Source of the DNA: Pantoea nemavictus
GTDB lineage: Bacteria > Pseudomonadota > Gammaproteobacteria > Enterobacterales > Enterobacteriaceae
Length of the DNA: 64,000 bases
Assembly: GCF_037479095.1 (NCBI RefSeq)
Contig: NZ_JBBGZW010000001.1
Location: forward strand, 2,170,001-2,234,000
Direction of reading: 5' to 3'
Part shown: positions 1 to 9,319 of the stretch, piece by piece
Position numbering within the stretch: position 1 is the first letter of the stretch
Layout: each line of letters begins with the position of its first letter
Made by a program: the position numbers and the translations under genes
Notes under the pieces: model-generated
What the model saw: the letters and a program-made list of their open reading frames with translations, nothing else
What the model was told of the DNA's origin: nothing
The model's database searches: none

Positions 1-473
1 ACCAGATATTGACCGATTTGATAGCCCATTTGGTACCAGGGAACGCCAACACGCGTGCGCACCGGCACATCACGAATAGCATTCACTACCTCAATCACTG
101 GCGTATGTTGCGCGAATAAGACCGCGCCAGGAAATTGCGCCACGCTGCTGCCGAGTAAAATCGCGTCGGCGCCCCACCGCTGGCAGGCTTGCAGCTGATT
201 TTGCTGCACTTCGCCCTGACGATAACCACCGGCTTCAAAAACATTGAGTGTGACTCCCAAACGTGCTGCCGCCTTACTCATTCCATAGTTGATCGAGAGC
301 CAGTAACCGTCTTTCAGATTGGGATAAAGTGCGCACAATTTCCAGGCACGCGAGGCGCTAAGCGCCGGCAATTTCGCCGCTGGTGTGCTGTGATTCTCCT
401 GCCAATGCAGCAGCGGTTGCGTCGCGAGTAAGGGCGAACTCAGCAACAACAGCGTTAAAAAAAGTGTGCGCAT
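1..473 (-). CDS. torT: TorT, periplasmic TMAO-binding partner of TorS (partial, C-terminus beyond window)
   Basis: Reading leftward from an ATG at 471-473 gives about 157 codons that run off the window edge without a stop. The first residues (MRTLFLTLLLLSSPLLA) form a signal peptide. The rest looks like the periplasmic-binding-protein fold of TorT, which binds trimethylamine N-oxide and passes the signal to the TorS sensor domain. The gene is divergent from torS with only 77 bp between the starts, the usual tor arrangement. TorR and the torCAD reductase genes would be expected further left and cannot be seen. The assignment rests on similarity to E. coli TorT plus context. Confidence 0.85.
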   Translation of the reverse strand, partial: MRTLFLTLLLLSSPLLATQPLLHWQENHSTPAAKLPALSASRAWKLCALYPNLKDGYWLSINYGMSKAAARLGVTLNVFEAGGYRQGEVQQNQLQACQRWGADAILLGSSVAQFPGAVLFAQHTPVIEVVNAIRDVPVRTRVGVPWYQMGYQIGQYL

Positions 474-550
474 AAATAACCTCAAACAAAGTGCGGCTAA
501 TGCTAGTGGCATTCGTCCGCCAGACTCAACTGTTTTTAGCGCGGAATCGC

Positions 551-3271
551 ATGGCTAATACCTCCTTAATTCGTCGGCTGTGGCTGGCCTTTGCCCTGAT
601 GGCGTTACTTACGCTGCTTAGCGTCGCCACGGGCTGGATAAACCTGCGCTTTGTTGGACGCGTGGAACAGGCCAACACCCAATCGTTACTCTCCAGTATG
701 AATATGGCGCGCCATCTGAGTGTCGCCAGTGCCAAAGCGCTGTTTTCGGCACAGCAGCTGCTTAACGCGCGCGATGAGCAGGAGTGGCAGACGCAGCGCA
801 CTATGCTGGGCAAGCAGGACCAGAGTATCGCTCAGCTGCTCAACCAGCTTAGTGCACAGGGCTTTGATACGCGTGCGATGGCGCAGCTGGAAACCGCCAA
901 TCGCCAGGCAATTATGCAGCAGGGCGATGTGGTACATCAGCGTTTGCAATTGACGCAGCAGCAGCATCAGTTGAGTGACGATATCGCTGCCGCCGCACAT
1001 CGCATTGCGGATTTGGCACACGGTCAGGCCAGCAACGCCGCGACAGCGGCGGGCGCCACTCAGGCGGGCATCTACGATCTCATCGAACACCAACAGCGCG
1101 CCGCTGCCGGTCAGGCACTGGATCGGTTGATTGATGTCGATCTCGAATACCTCAACCAGATGGGTGAGCTGCGGCTCATCGCGCTGCGCGTTGAGCAAAT
1201 TGTTATGACGCTGAAATGGTATAACGGCGCGCCGGACCTCACTGCGGCGCCGCTGGCGGAGCTAATACAGGTTTTACAACGACGCCAGCAGCGGGTGGAA
1301 GATCCGCGTATTCGGGCTGATATTGGTGAGGCGCTGGCGGTTGTTGCGCGTTATAAAACGTTGCTGGCAATGTGCGGGCAGCAGCAGCGTTTGCATGCGC
1401 AGCTGGAAGGCTTAGCGCAGCAAAATTTGACCTTATTCGGCCGCTTTAGCCGTGAAATGGAACGCCAGGTAAGCGAGATTGAGCAGCGCAATGCGGATGC
1501 GCTGAGCCGGGTCAATCGCGAGCGAGTATTCGGCACGCTAATGCTGGCGCTGCTGGGTGTGATGGCCTTGCTGACGTTATCGTTAGTACTGTGGCGCCTG
1601 GTTTATCGTTCGATCTCGCTGCCGCTGGCACGGCAAACTGATGCGCTGCAACGTTTGCTCGAAGGCGACCTCGACTCGCCTTTCCCATCTAGCGGAAATG
1701 CCCGCGAACTCAATACCATTAGCCGCCTGATGGAAGCATTTCGCAACAATGTGCGCGCACTCCAATACCAGCAGCAGCACCTGGCGGAGCTAGTGAAAAC
1801 TCGCACCGAGGCGTTACAGGCGCTGGTGATTCAACATCATCAGGCGCGTGCTGATGCCGAGCAAGCCAACCGCGCCAAATCGGCGTTTCTGGCGGCAATG
1901 AGCCATGAAATACGCACGCCGTTGCACGGTATTCTCGGCACCGCGCAGCTGCTCGCCGATCGGCCTTTGAGCGATAGCGATCGCCGCTATGTACAGGCAA
2001 TTAATGATTCCGGGGAAACACTGCTGTTTATCCTCAATGACATCCTCGATTATTCGGCGATCGAGGCCAGTTTAAAAACAATCACCCTGCACAATGCGCC
2101 GTTTGAACCGCGTCAGTTGTTGCGCAGCGTCACCCATTTGATGAACGGGCGGGCGCAGAGCATAGGATTGCAATTAAAAGCCGAAGTGAATGCGCGGGTG
2201 CCGGAATGGCTGCAAGGTGATGTACATCGCTTGCGGCAGATAGTGATGAATCTGCTAATTAATGCGCTGAGATTCACTGAACAGGGCGACATCGTGCTGC
2301 GTATTGATAGTGATGAATGTGAGTGGTTTATCGAGGTCGACGACAACGGCTGCGGCATTGCACCTGAGGATCAGCAGGCGATTTTCGAACCTTTCGTGCA
2401 ACTACAAGCGGGCAAGGGCGGTACGGGATTGGGGCTGGCGATTTGCCGCGGCCTGGCGCAGGCGATGCAGGGAAGATTAACGCTCACCAGCCAGCTAAAT
2501 AGCGGCAGTTGCTTCCGGCTGACCTTACCGCGAGTAAATGCCTCGACCACGGCGTCGCTACCGGATTCTGCGTCCGCGGATCTCACCGGTTGGCATCTGC
2601 TGATTATCGAAGATAACCCGCTAACGCAGCAGATCACAGTGGAGACGCTAACGCGCAAGGGGGCGCAGATCAGCATTGCTGGCAGTGCGGCGGCGGCGCT
2701 GGCATTGCTGGCGCAGAGTGATGATATTGATTGCGCGCTAGTGGACTTCGCGTTACCGGATGCCGATGGCGTGCAGCTAGCGCAAAAGCTGGCGGAATGT
2801 TATCCCGCTATGCGGCGCATCGGTTTTAGCGCCAGCGTACCTGATGAAATGCAGCTTGGCACCGATGGACTTTTCTGCGGCATCATTCAAAAACCGGTGC
2901 ACGGTGACATGCTGTGTCGGCAGATTGTACGCTTTCTCACCTCCACATCGTCGACGGATCTCAACGTGGCACAGTTAAAACAGGATTATACCGCGCTGGG
3001 CGCTGAAACATTGCGAAGCTGGCTAACGCTATTTCGCCAGCATGCCTTGCCATTGCTGGATGAGATTGAAGCCGCAGAAAAGGGCGAAACCGTGTCGCGG
3101 CTGGCGCATCAACTCAAAAGCAGCTGCGGCAGTTTAGGGATGCAAACCGCCTGGCAAGCCTGCGCGCGGTTGGAGCAGCAGCCAGATGCAAATATTCCCT
3201 TAAGAGCGATTGTTGAGCGCGGGTTGATGCAGGTTGAGGAGTGGATTGCTGGGATGTGCAATGAAAGTTGA
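551..3271 (+). CDS. torS: TorS, hybrid histidine kinase for TMAO respiration
   Basis: Tripartite sensor kinase that phosphorylates TorR when TMAO is present. From the ATG at 551 the protein is 906 aa, close to E. coli TorS (914 aa). Visible parts: a first membrane helix near residues 12-30, a long periplasmic helical sensor region, a second membrane helix near 330-350, HAMP, HisKA with the phospho-acceptor in AAMSHEIRTP (His452), an ATPase domain with DNGCGI and GGTGLGLAI, a receiver domain with Asp732 in ALVDFALPD, and a C-terminal HPt domain with His853 in AHQLKSSC. These match the H443-D723-H850 relay of E. coli TorS. A longer reading from a GTG at 491 adds 20 residues before the conserved N-terminus and is less likely. 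Its stop overlaps a strong terminator hairpin. Confidence 0.95.
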   Translation: MANTSLIRRLWLAFALMALLTLLSVATGWINLRFVGRVEQANTQSLLSSMNMARHLSVASAKALFSAQQLLNARDEQEWQTQRTMLGKQDQSIAQLLNQLSAQGFDTRAMAQLETANRQAIMQQGDVVHQRLQLTQQQHQLSDDIAAAAHRIADLAHGQASNAATAAGATQAGIYDLIEHQQRAAAGQALDRLIDVDLEYLNQMGELRLIALRVEQIVMTLKWYNGAPDLTAAPLAELIQVLQRRQQRVEDPRIRADIGEALAVVARYKTLLAMCGQQQRLHAQLEGLAQQNLTLFGRFSREMERQVSEIEQRNADALSRVNRERVFGTLMLALLGVMALLTLSLVLWRLVYRSISLPLARQTDALQRLLEGDLDSPFPSSGNARELNTISRLMEAFRNNVRALQYQQQHLAELVKTRTEALQALVIQHHQARADAEQANRAKSAFLAAMSHEIRTPLHGILGTAQLLADRPLSDSDRRYVQAINDSGETLLFILNDILDYSAIEASLKTITLHNAPFEPRQLLRSVTHLMNGRAQSIGLQLKAEVNARVPEWLQGDVHRLRQIVMNLLINALRFTEQGDIVLRIDSDECEWFIEVDDNGCGIAPEDQQAIFEPFVQLQAGKGGTGLGLAICRGLAQAMQGRLTLTSQLNSGSCFRLTLPRVNASTTASLPDSASADLTGWHLLIIEDNPLTQQITVETLTRKGAQISIAGSAAAALALLAQSDDIDCALVDFALPDADGVQLAQKLAECYPAMRRIGFSASVPDEMQLGTDGLFCGIIQKPVHGDMLCRQIVRFLTSTSSTDLNVAQLKQDYTALGAETLRSWLTLFRQHALPLLDEIEAAEKGETVSRLAHQLKSSCGSLGMQTAWQACARLEQQPDANIPLRAIVERGLMQVEEWIAGMCNES

Positions 3272-3302
3272 GTTGTTCGGTAAAACCGAACAACTCAACT
3301 TT
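3264..3302. terminator. Rho-independent type hairpin after torS
   Basis: An 18-bp perfect stem (3264-3281 with 3285-3302) around an AAA loop, with A residues at the 5' base and T residues after the 3' arm. It begins inside the last codons of torS. The symmetry suggests it can act on both strands, separating torS from the leftward selC gene. Confidence 0.8.
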
Positions 3303-3464
3303 TAACTTATTCACTGTTTAAAAAGGATGTTATCGATTTGCTCGCTGATGGTCGCATTAATTTTCTACTTTATGGCCTCATTGCATCGTCAAAGATTCGT
3401 AAGATGATCATCAGCTGATTGGCGTTTATTTTTATTGAAGACGTTAGAGGGTAATGAACTAAAG

Positions 3465-3559
3465 TGGCGGAAGATCACAGGAGTCGAACCTGCCCGGGAC
3501 CGCTGGCGGCCCCAACCGGATTTGAAATCCGGCCGCCTCACCGGAGACGACGATCTTCC
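3465..3559 (-). tRNA. selC: tRNA-Sec (UCA anticodon)
   Basis: 95-nt tRNA on the minus strand with encoded CCA. It has the hallmarks of selenocysteine tRNA: 8-bp acceptor stem starting GGAAGATC, an extended D stem, a long variable arm (GGGGCCGCCAGCGGTCCC), and TTCAAA in the anticodon loop giving anticodon UCA. The length equals that of E. coli selC and the sequence appears nearly identical. It reads the UGA codon in fdoG, 26 kb away in this window. The convergent torS and the downstream xylB have no functional link to it. Confidence 0.97.
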
Positions 3560-3576
3560 TTTGAAGATGCCGCAGG

Positions 3577-3582
3577 AGTATA
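3577..3582 (-). promoter_or_regulatory. Probable -10 box of selC
   Basis: On the minus strand TATACT lies 18-23 bp upstream of the tRNA 5' end and is followed by a GC-rich stretch (CCTGCGG), typical of stable-RNA promoters under stringent control. I do not see a clear -35 at 17 bp, so the assignment is tentative. Confidence 0.45.
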
Positions 3583-3726
3583 GCGGCAATCCACAGCAAA
3601 ATCTTGATCTCACCTGTGCTTGAACGCACGTTCCTGCCGAGACTTTGGCGCATGCGGTTTAGCAGGATGCTTAAATACCGACTAGAACTCTGTCATCTGA
3701 GATTATTAACTCATCAGGAGCGCAGC

Positions 3727-5169
3727 ATGGTGATCGGCATCGATTTGGGCACTTCCGGCGTGAAAGTGGCGCTGCTGGATGCGCACGGCAAGGTGATAGC
3801 AGTGGAGAGTGCGCCGCTGGAGGTTTCACGCCCTCAGCCGCTATGGAGCGAGCAGGATCCTGAAAGCTGGTGGCAGGCGACGGATCGCGCCATGCAGGCG
3901 CTGGCGCGGCAGCACGATCTCAGCGGCGTAGAGGCGATGGGCCTAAGCGGCCAGATGCACGGTGCCACCTTGCTGGATCGCGATAATCAGGTGCTGCGTC
4001 CGGCGATTTTATGGAATGACGGACGCAGCGGCGAGCAGTGCCGCGAGCTTGAGCAGCGCGCGCCGGATGCGCGGCACATCACCGGCAATCTGATGATGCC
4101 CGGCTTTACCGCGCCCAAGCTGTTGTGGGTGAAACAGCATGAGCCGCAGCTGTTTGCGCAAATCGCAAAAGTCCTGCTGCCGAAAGATTATCTGCGCTGG
4201 CGCATGAGCGGCGATTTCGCCAGTGATATGTCGGATGCGGCCGGAACGATGTGGCTGGACGTGGCGCAGCGCGACTGGAGTGATGTGATGCTCAACGCCT
4301 GCGATTTGCAGCGCAGCCAGATGCCACAGCTGTTTGAGGGCAATCAAATTACCGGCACTTTGTTGCCGGACGTTGCCGCACGTTGGGGGATGAAAACGGT
4401 ACCGCTGGTGGCAGGCGGTGGCGATAATGCCGCAGGCGCGGTGGGCGTCGGCATGGTTGAGCCGGGACAAGGCATGTTGTCGCTCGGTACCTCGGGCGTC
4501 TATTTCATGGTGAGCGATGGTTATCTCAGCAATCCGCAGCGGGCGGTGCACAGCTTCTGTCATGCCCTGCCGCAGCGCTGGCATTTAATGTCGGTGATTT
4601 TGAGCGCGGCTTCCTGTCTGGATTGGGCGGCGGCATTGACTGGCTGCGAGGATGTGCCGCAGTTGCTGAGTGAAGCGGAAAAAGCGCGCAACGATGTGCC
4701 GCCGGTATGGTTCCTGCCGTATCTCTCCGGGGAGCGCACGCCACACAACAATCCGCAGGCGCAGGGTGCGTTTTTTGGTTTAACGCATCAGCATGGCCGA
4801 GCTGAACTGGCGCGCGCGGTGCTGGAAGGTGTCGGATTTGCGCTGGCCGAAGGTATGGATGCGGTGCATGAGTGCGGCGTGCAGCCGAAAACGGTGATGC
4901 TGATTGGCGGCGGCGCGCGGAGTACCTACTGGCGTCAAATGCTGGCGGATATTAGCGGGCTGACGCTGGATTATTGTCACGGCGGTGAAGTTGGCCCGGC
5001 GCTGGGTGCGGCGCGATTAGCGCAGCTGGCGATTGATGCAGATAGTCGTTGGCCCGCGCTGGAATTGGCGCAGCGGCATCAGCCGGACGCGGCACGCCAT
5101 CAAGCCTATCAGCAGCAGCGTGAAGTGTTTGCACGCTTGTATCAGCAGCTACAGCCGTTGATGTCTTGA
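3727..5169 (+). CDS. xylB: Xylulokinase
   Basis: FGGY-family sugar kinase that phosphorylates D-xylulose to xylulose 5-phosphate in the cytosol. The 480-aa protein matches E. coli XylB (484 aa) throughout. It has the N-terminal phosphate-binding loop IDLGTSGVK, GLSGQMHG near residues 73-80, the catalytic Asp233 in GGGDNAAGA and the C-terminal GGGARS nucleotide-binding loop. The ATG at 3727 is chosen because AGGAG lies 6 bp upstream and the preceding in-frame codons are not conserved. xylA does not precede it. The gene stands alone between selC and a GlxA-type regulator, so it may serve xylulose from another route or a xylA located elsewhere. Confidence 0.95.
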   Translation: MVIGIDLGTSGVKVALLDAHGKVIAVESAPLEVSRPQPLWSEQDPESWWQATDRAMQALARQHDLSGVEAMGLSGQMHGATLLDRDNQVLRPAILWNDGRSGEQCRELEQRAPDARHITGNLMMPGFTAPKLLWVKQHEPQLFAQIAKVLLPKDYLRWRMSGDFASDMSDAAGTMWLDVAQRDWSDVMLNACDLQRSQMPQLFEGNQITGTLLPDVAARWGMKTVPLVAGGGDNAAGAVGVGMVEPGQGMLSLGTSGVYFMVSDGYLSNPQRAVHSFCHALPQRWHLMSVILSAASCLDWAAALTGCEDVPQLLSEAEKARNDVPPVWFLPYLSGERTPHNNPQAQGAFFGLTHQHGRAELARAVLEGVGFALAEGMDAVHECGVQPKTVMLIGGGARSTYWRQMLADISGLTLDYCHGGEVGPALGAARLAQLAIDADSRWPALELAQRHQPDAARHQAYQQQREVFARLYQQLQPLMS

Positions 5170-5303
5170 TGATGGCTGGATTTGGCAGGATGTGAGGTTT
5201 TTTGTCAGGTATGATGTGCGAGTCATGTCAGATAGTTTGGCCTGATTTGGTCGCCATTCATGCCACCCTGGTCGAACGTCGCACCTATCCCACGGAGCCC
5301 ACC

Positions 5304-6236
5304 ATGCCACAACACGTCTTCTTCCTTGTCCTTCCCGGCGTGATGGCGCTGGATCTCACCGGCCCGGCGGAAACTCTGCAGCTGGCTGATGGCCACTTCG
5401 TGCTGCACTACATCGGTCCGCAGCCCAGCGCGCTGTGCTCCACCGGCATGACCATCGCCGATATCGCGCCGTTGCCCGCGCAGCTGCCCGACAACAGCCT
5501 GCTGGTGGTGCCTGGCGTCTACGATTCGCGCGTCTGTTTTGACACCGAACCGGCAGCATTAGCGCGTGACTGGCTGCGCCAGCAGCAGGCGGCGATTGAT
5601 GCCCAGCGCATCACGCTGGTGTGCATCTGTTCCGGCGCACTGCTCTGCGCGCAGGCGGGAATGCTGGATGGCGTGCAGTGCACCACGCACCACGACGTGT
5701 TAGCGCGCCTGAAAGCGGCGGCGCCGACAGCTTTAGTGAAAGATAACCGCGTGTTCGTCGAAGATAGCGGCATCTGGACCAGCGCAGGCATTACCGCCGG
5801 CATCGACTTGGCGCTGCATTTAATCAACCGGTTGTGCGGTGCGCCGCAGGCACTGAAAGTGGCGCGTGAAATGGTGGTGTGGTTCCGCCGTTCTGGTGAC
5901 GATCCGCAGCTGTCGCCGTGGCTGCGCTATCGCAACCATATGCATCCGGCAATTCACCGCGCGCAGGATGTGATGATTGCCCATCCCGAACATGACTGGT
6001 CGCTTAGCGCGTTAGCCGAGCGGGCGCACGTTAGCGAACGTCATCTTACGCGGCTGTTTCGCCAGCATCTGGGCATTAGCGTGCGCGAATATCATGAACA
6101 GCTGCGTTTAGTGATTGCTCGTCAGCGTCAGCAGCAGGGCGAAGCGGCGGAAAAAGCGGCGCTGGCGGCCGGATTCTCCTCGGCGCGCCAGCTGCGTCGC
6201 GCGCATCAACGCTGGGACGATCAGCTCACCAGATGA
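5304..6236 (+). CDS. GlxA/FtrA-type transcriptional regulator (DJ-1/PfpI plus AraC HTH)
   Basis: A 310-aa regulator with two domains. Residues 1-170 form a DJ-1/PfpI-like domain with GPAETL (Glu23) and a nucleophile-elbow Cys109 in VCICSGALL. Residues 215-310 form an AraC-type double helix-turn-helix (WSLSALAERAHVSERHLTRLF). Family members sense small metabolites and activate neighbouring genes; no ligand can be read from the sequence. The start at 5304 follows GGAG. The 3' end overlaps the convergent wecH by 16 bp. Possible targets are the adjacent xylB or genes elsewhere; no operator is evident in the 134 bp upstream. Confidence 0.85.
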   Translation: MPQHVFFLVLPGVMALDLTGPAETLQLADGHFVLHYIGPQPSALCSTGMTIADIAPLPAQLPDNSLLVVPGVYDSRVCFDTEPAALARDWLRQQQAAIDAQRITLVCICSGALLCAQAGMLDGVQCTTHHDVLARLKAAAPTALVKDNRVFVEDSGIWTSAGITAGIDLALHLINRLCGAPQALKVAREMVVWFRRSGDDPQLSPWLRYRNHMHPAIHRAQDVMIAHPEHDWSLSALAERAHVSERHLTRLFRQHLGISVREYHEQLRLVIARQRQQQGEAAEKAALAAGFSSARQLRRAHQRWDDQLTR

Positions 6237-7216
6237 CGTTTATCCACGCGTTTTAACCCCATCGCCAGCAGCAGACTGCCTATTAATGTAACGCCGATCA
6301 CCCACGGCAAATCGAGCCATGGCCGCGACATGTCGTCGTAGTGATGGGTGCGCAGAAAGTGGATAAACAGCGCGTGAAAGCCATAAATTGGCAGCGAATA
6401 GCGCGAAACGGTGGCGAGTCCCGGCAGCGCGCGCTGATTCAGCGTGTTTTTGAACAATATCAACAGGCTAATGGCGGCAATAAACACCAGCGGGCCGCAG
6501 TAGAGGTACCAGGTATCGTTGAACGCGCCGTTGATTTTCAGCATCTGTTTGGTGCCAAGCGCAATACCAATCACGCAGGCGATAAAGCCCAATCCCGCCA
6601 GCCAGCTCACGCTACGTTTATCCGTTTCCATGCAGCCAATCGCGCGTCCGAGCAGCGCATACAGCAGGTAGTAAATGCTGTCGCCGCTGACATACAGATT
6701 CACCGGCAGCCAGTGGAACGGCCCCAGCGACTGACTCACAGTATTGGGATTGGCCAGCACCGCCAGCACAATCACCAACATTGCCACATAGCGCGGCGCC
6801 ACACTTTTCACCTGAATCAGCGGTGACAACAGATAGATGCCGATAATGGCGAAGAAGAACCACAGGTGATAGAACACCGGTTTTTGCAGCAGCTTAAGCA
6901 GCGATCGCCCTTCGCTAATCGGCGTTAGCCAGGTGATATACGCCAGCGCCACCGCACTGTAAAACAGCAGGCACAGCACGATGCGCAGCAAATGTCGCCC
7001 CTGCGCGCTACGTTCACCGAAAAACAGATAGCCCGAGATCATAAAGAACAGCGGAACGCAGACACGTGACGCCGAGTTGAGCAGATTCGCCACATCCCAG
7101 GTTGTGCCGGTTACCGCCATCGGTCCGGTGATGTACCAGGTGGTGGTGTGGATGACGATCACCATCAGGCAGGCAACCGCGCGTAAGTTGTCGATCCAGT
7201 AGATTTTTTGCTGCAT
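6221..7216 (-). CDS. wecH: WecH-type membrane O-acetyltransferase
   Basis: 331-aa acyltransferase-3 family protein with about ten membrane helices, the same length as E. coli WecH (YiaH), which O-acetylates GlcNAc residues of enterobacterial common antigen. Diagnostic stretches are YWIDNLRAVACLMVIVIHTT (catalytic-type His in helix 1), SASRVCVPLFFMISGYLFFGE and GIYGFHAL-like SLPIYGFHALFIHFLR. The ATG at 7216 is preferred over one 15 bp upstream because GAGG sits just before it and E. coli WecH starts at the same residue. In E. coli this gene lies between xylB and glyQ, as here, so the unassigned cluster to the right is inserted at a conserved locus. Confidence 0.92.
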   Translation of the reverse strand: MQQKIYWIDNLRAVACLMVIVIHTTTWYITGPMAVTGTTWDVANLLNSASRVCVPLFFMISGYLFFGERSAQGRHLLRIVLCLLFYSAVALAYITWLTPISEGRSLLKLLQKPVFYHLWFFFAIIGIYLLSPLIQVKSVAPRYVAMLVIVLAVLANPNTVSQSLGPFHWLPVNLYVSGDSIYYLLYALLGRAIGCMETDKRSVSWLAGLGFIACVIGIALGTKQMLKINGAFNDTWYLYCGPLVFIAAISLLILFKNTLNQRALPGLATVSRYSLPIYGFHALFIHFLRTHHYDDMSRPWLDLPWVIGVTLIGSLLLAMGLKRVDKRHLVS

Positions 7217-7334
7217 GGCGTCCTCTTGCATTCACTGCGAAGAAGGGTAGCCAGTGAGCCGCGCGCCAACAACCTTTTGCGATGTAATTCAGATCGCTCT
7301 GATGTTTGGTACAGAATTCAATTACCGCACATGC

Positions 7335-7376
7335 CGTAGCGGCGCGATTCATCGCGCAATAAATTGCGCCGCTACG
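7335..7376. repeat. REP-like palindrome, GTAGCGGCGC type, copy 1
   Basis: Arms CGTAGCGGCGC and GCGCCGCTACG (11 bp, perfect) enclose a 20-bp centre. A copy differing by one base occurs at 33459-33499. It lies between wecH and the enolase-superfamily gene. Confidence 0.85.
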
Positions 7377-7408
7377 ATGTGTGCATCGGTGTTATGCGGT
7401 AACAGACT

Positions 7409-8524
7409 TTAATCGCGCACGAGGAACTTCTCGATCACCGCTTCATCGGGTTCAACGCCAAGGCCCGGCTCGCTTGGCAGCCACGCGTAGCCATCGGCGA
7501 TGCGCACCGGGTTTTTCGCCAGCGAGCGGCTGATTTCGCCCGGTTCAACGCAGTACTCCATCACCAGCGCATTCTCAATCGCACAGAGGAAATGCAGCGA
7601 GGCGGCGGTATTGATGTCAGTGGTGAAATTGTGATTACACACTTTGCGGCCACGGCTGTGCGCGTAGCTGGCGATCTCCATCGCCTGGGTGAAACCGGTG
7701 CGCGTCAGATCGATCTGCACGATATCGATGCCGCCTTCATCAATCAGGCGCTGGAAACCGACGACGGAACACTCTTGCTCACCGGCGGCGATATGCTGCT
7801 GGCAGGCGGCGGAAACCTGGCCGTAACCGGCGTAGTTATCCGGATGCAGCGGCTCCTCGATCCAGAACAGATTGAGATGCTCGTAGCGCTGGCTGCGGCG
7901 GATAGTGGTTTTGGCATCCCACACGTGACCGACATCCAGCATCAGATCCACGTTATCGCCCATCGCGTTACGCAGCGCGTCGAGATAGCGCAGGTCCAGT
8001 GCTTCGTCGGTGCCGAACGGCTCCCAGCCAAACTTCACGCCGCTATGGCCGGTATCAATCGCGTGCTGGGCGCGGGCAACGGTCTCTTCCACGCTGAACT
8101 GGAACATGTTGGAGGAGTAAACGCGCATCTTGTCGCGCAGCGCGCCGCCCAGCAGTTCGACGATCGGCTTACCGAGCGCTTTACCTTTGATGTCCCACAA
8201 CGCGATGTCGATGCCGGCCATCGCCTGCAACACCGCGCCGCTGCGTCCGTAGTAGATGGTGGCGCGGTGCATTTTCTTCCACAAACGGCCAGTTTCCAGT
8301 GGGTTTTCGCCAATCAGCAGCGATTTCAGGCCGGTTACCATGGTGTGCGAATAGGGCGCTTCGATGATGGCTTTGGTGACATACGGGCTGCCATCCACTT
8401 CGCCCCAGCCGGTGATGCCGGCGTCGGTGGTAATTTTGATCAGCAGCGCATCCTGAGAACTGTCGGTACGCTGCTCAATCACCGGCAGGCGCAGGTAAAA
8501 CGCCTCAACGTTAATGATTTTCAT
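7409..8524 (-). CDS. Enolase-superfamily enzyme, mandelate racemase subgroup (acid-sugar dehydratase or racemase type)
   Basis: 371 aa with the full mandelate racemase/muconate lactonizing fold. Metal ligands are readable as Asp197 (LMLDVGH), Glu223 (WIEEPL) and Glu249 (AAGEQE). A His298-Asp272 dyad (CNHNF, QIDLTRTG) places it with the mandelate racemase subgroup rather than with muconate cycloisomerases. Lys164 in GVKFGWEPFG is the other candidate base. Such enzymes abstract the alpha proton of a carboxylate and then eliminate water or racemize. It is the last gene of the leftward cluster, 32 bp after the GntR gene. The start at 8524 fits the conserved MKIINVEAF beginning. The substrate cannot be read from the sequence. 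Confidence 0.85.
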   Translation of the reverse strand: MKIINVEAFYLRLPVIEQRTDSSQDALLIKITTDAGITGWGEVDGSPYVTKAIIEAPYSHTMVTGLKSLLIGENPLETGRLWKKMHRATIYYGRSGAVLQAMAGIDIALWDIKGKALGKPIVELLGGALRDKMRVYSSNMFQFSVEETVARAQHAIDTGHSGVKFGWEPFGTDEALDLRYLDALRNAMGDNVDLMLDVGHVWDAKTTIRRSQRYEHLNLFWIEEPLHPDNYAGYGQVSAACQQHIAAGEQECSVVGFQRLIDEGGIDIVQIDLTRTGFTQAMEIASYAHSRGRKVCNHNFTTDINTAASLHFLCAIENALVMEYCVEPGEISRSLAKNPVRIADGYAWLPSEPGLGVEPDEAVIEKFLVRD

Positions 8525-8556
8525 GGTGTTTTCCCTGGTGTAAAGGCACTTCAAAA

Positions 8557-9318
8557 TTAGCCGAGAGCGGAACGGTGCTGTCGGCGCTGTGTTATCAGGG
8601 TTTCGTAATCCACGTCCAGCGCCTGAATGCGGATGTGGTTCTCAACCTCGTCGGTCATTTTGGCGATGTCGCCATCGGCAAAGACATTGATCAGTCGTTG
8701 GTGCTCCTCAATGATGTCGCTCATCGATTTGCCCATGGTGGAGAGACCGAAAATCACCGTCAGCTGACGGGCAATTGACTCCCACAAGTTGCTCAGCACC
8801 GGGTTGTGCGCAAAGCTGCACAGCGTGCGGTGGAAATCGGTATCGGCCGAGGCAAAACCGTAAACGTCATCGTTTTGCATCATCGCCTGCATCTGCGCCA
8901 CGCCCTGATACAGCTGGTTGAGCTGCTCGGCGCTGTTGCGTCCAGCCTCAATGGCGCGGCGACAGGCCAGCGTCTCCAGCGGGATGCGCACATCAATAAT
9001 CTGCTCCAGCCGCTGATGCGAAATCTCCATCAGGCGGATGCCTTTGTACGGCTCGCTGGTGACGATGCCCTGGCTCTCGAGAATGCGCAGCGCTTCACGA
9101 ATCGGCACGCGGCTCATGCCCAGCTTGGCCACCAGTTCCGGTTCGGCGATGCGGTCGCCGGGCAAAATCAGGCCGCGCGATGCGGCGCTGAGAATCGCAT
9201 CCACGGCGTGATCGACCAGCGTGCGCGGACGTGCCGCACTCCAGCTGTTATCGGTTGCAGCTTCCTGCGCCAGCGGGGCGCTATTTTTACGACTAGCGGT
9301 AGACGGTTTTCCTGCCAT
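8557..9318 (-). CDS. GntR family regulator with FCD domain
   Basis: 253-aa repressor-type protein. Residues about 35-100 form the winged HTH (LILPGDRIAEPELVAKLGMSRVPIREALRILESQG) and residues 110-235 the all-helical FCD ligand domain with likely metal-binding residues in DTDFHRTL and EEHQRLI. The start at 9318 follows AGGAAA. It begins one base after the amidohydrolase stop, so it is translated from the same message. FCD proteins usually repress the catabolic genes they sit with; the likely operators are the two TCGTATACGA palindromes at 16673 and 16829. The first ~25 residues are Ser/Ala-rich and not conserved. Confidence 0.88.
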   Translation of the reverse strand: MAGKPSTASRKNSAPLAQEAATDNSWSAARPRTLVDHAVDAILSAASRGLILPGDRIAEPELVAKLGMSRVPIREALRILESQGIVTSEPYKGIRLMEISHQRLEQIIDVRIPLETLACRRAIEAGRNSAEQLNQLYQGVAQMQAMMQNDDVYGFASADTDFHRTLCSFAHNPVLSNLWESIARQLTVIFGLSTMGKSMSDIIEEHQRLINVFADGDIAKMTDEVENHIRIQALDVDYETLITQRRQHRSALG

Positions 9319-9319
9319 G

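Noticed and set aside
491..550. Upstream GTG start for torS
   Set aside because: The added 20 residues are not like TorS, and the 551 start reproduces the spacing of the three phospho-relay residues.
7592..8560. 322-codon plus-strand frame opposite the enolase-superfamily gene
   Set aside because: The minus-strand enzyme has all catalytic residues; this frame is a shadow.
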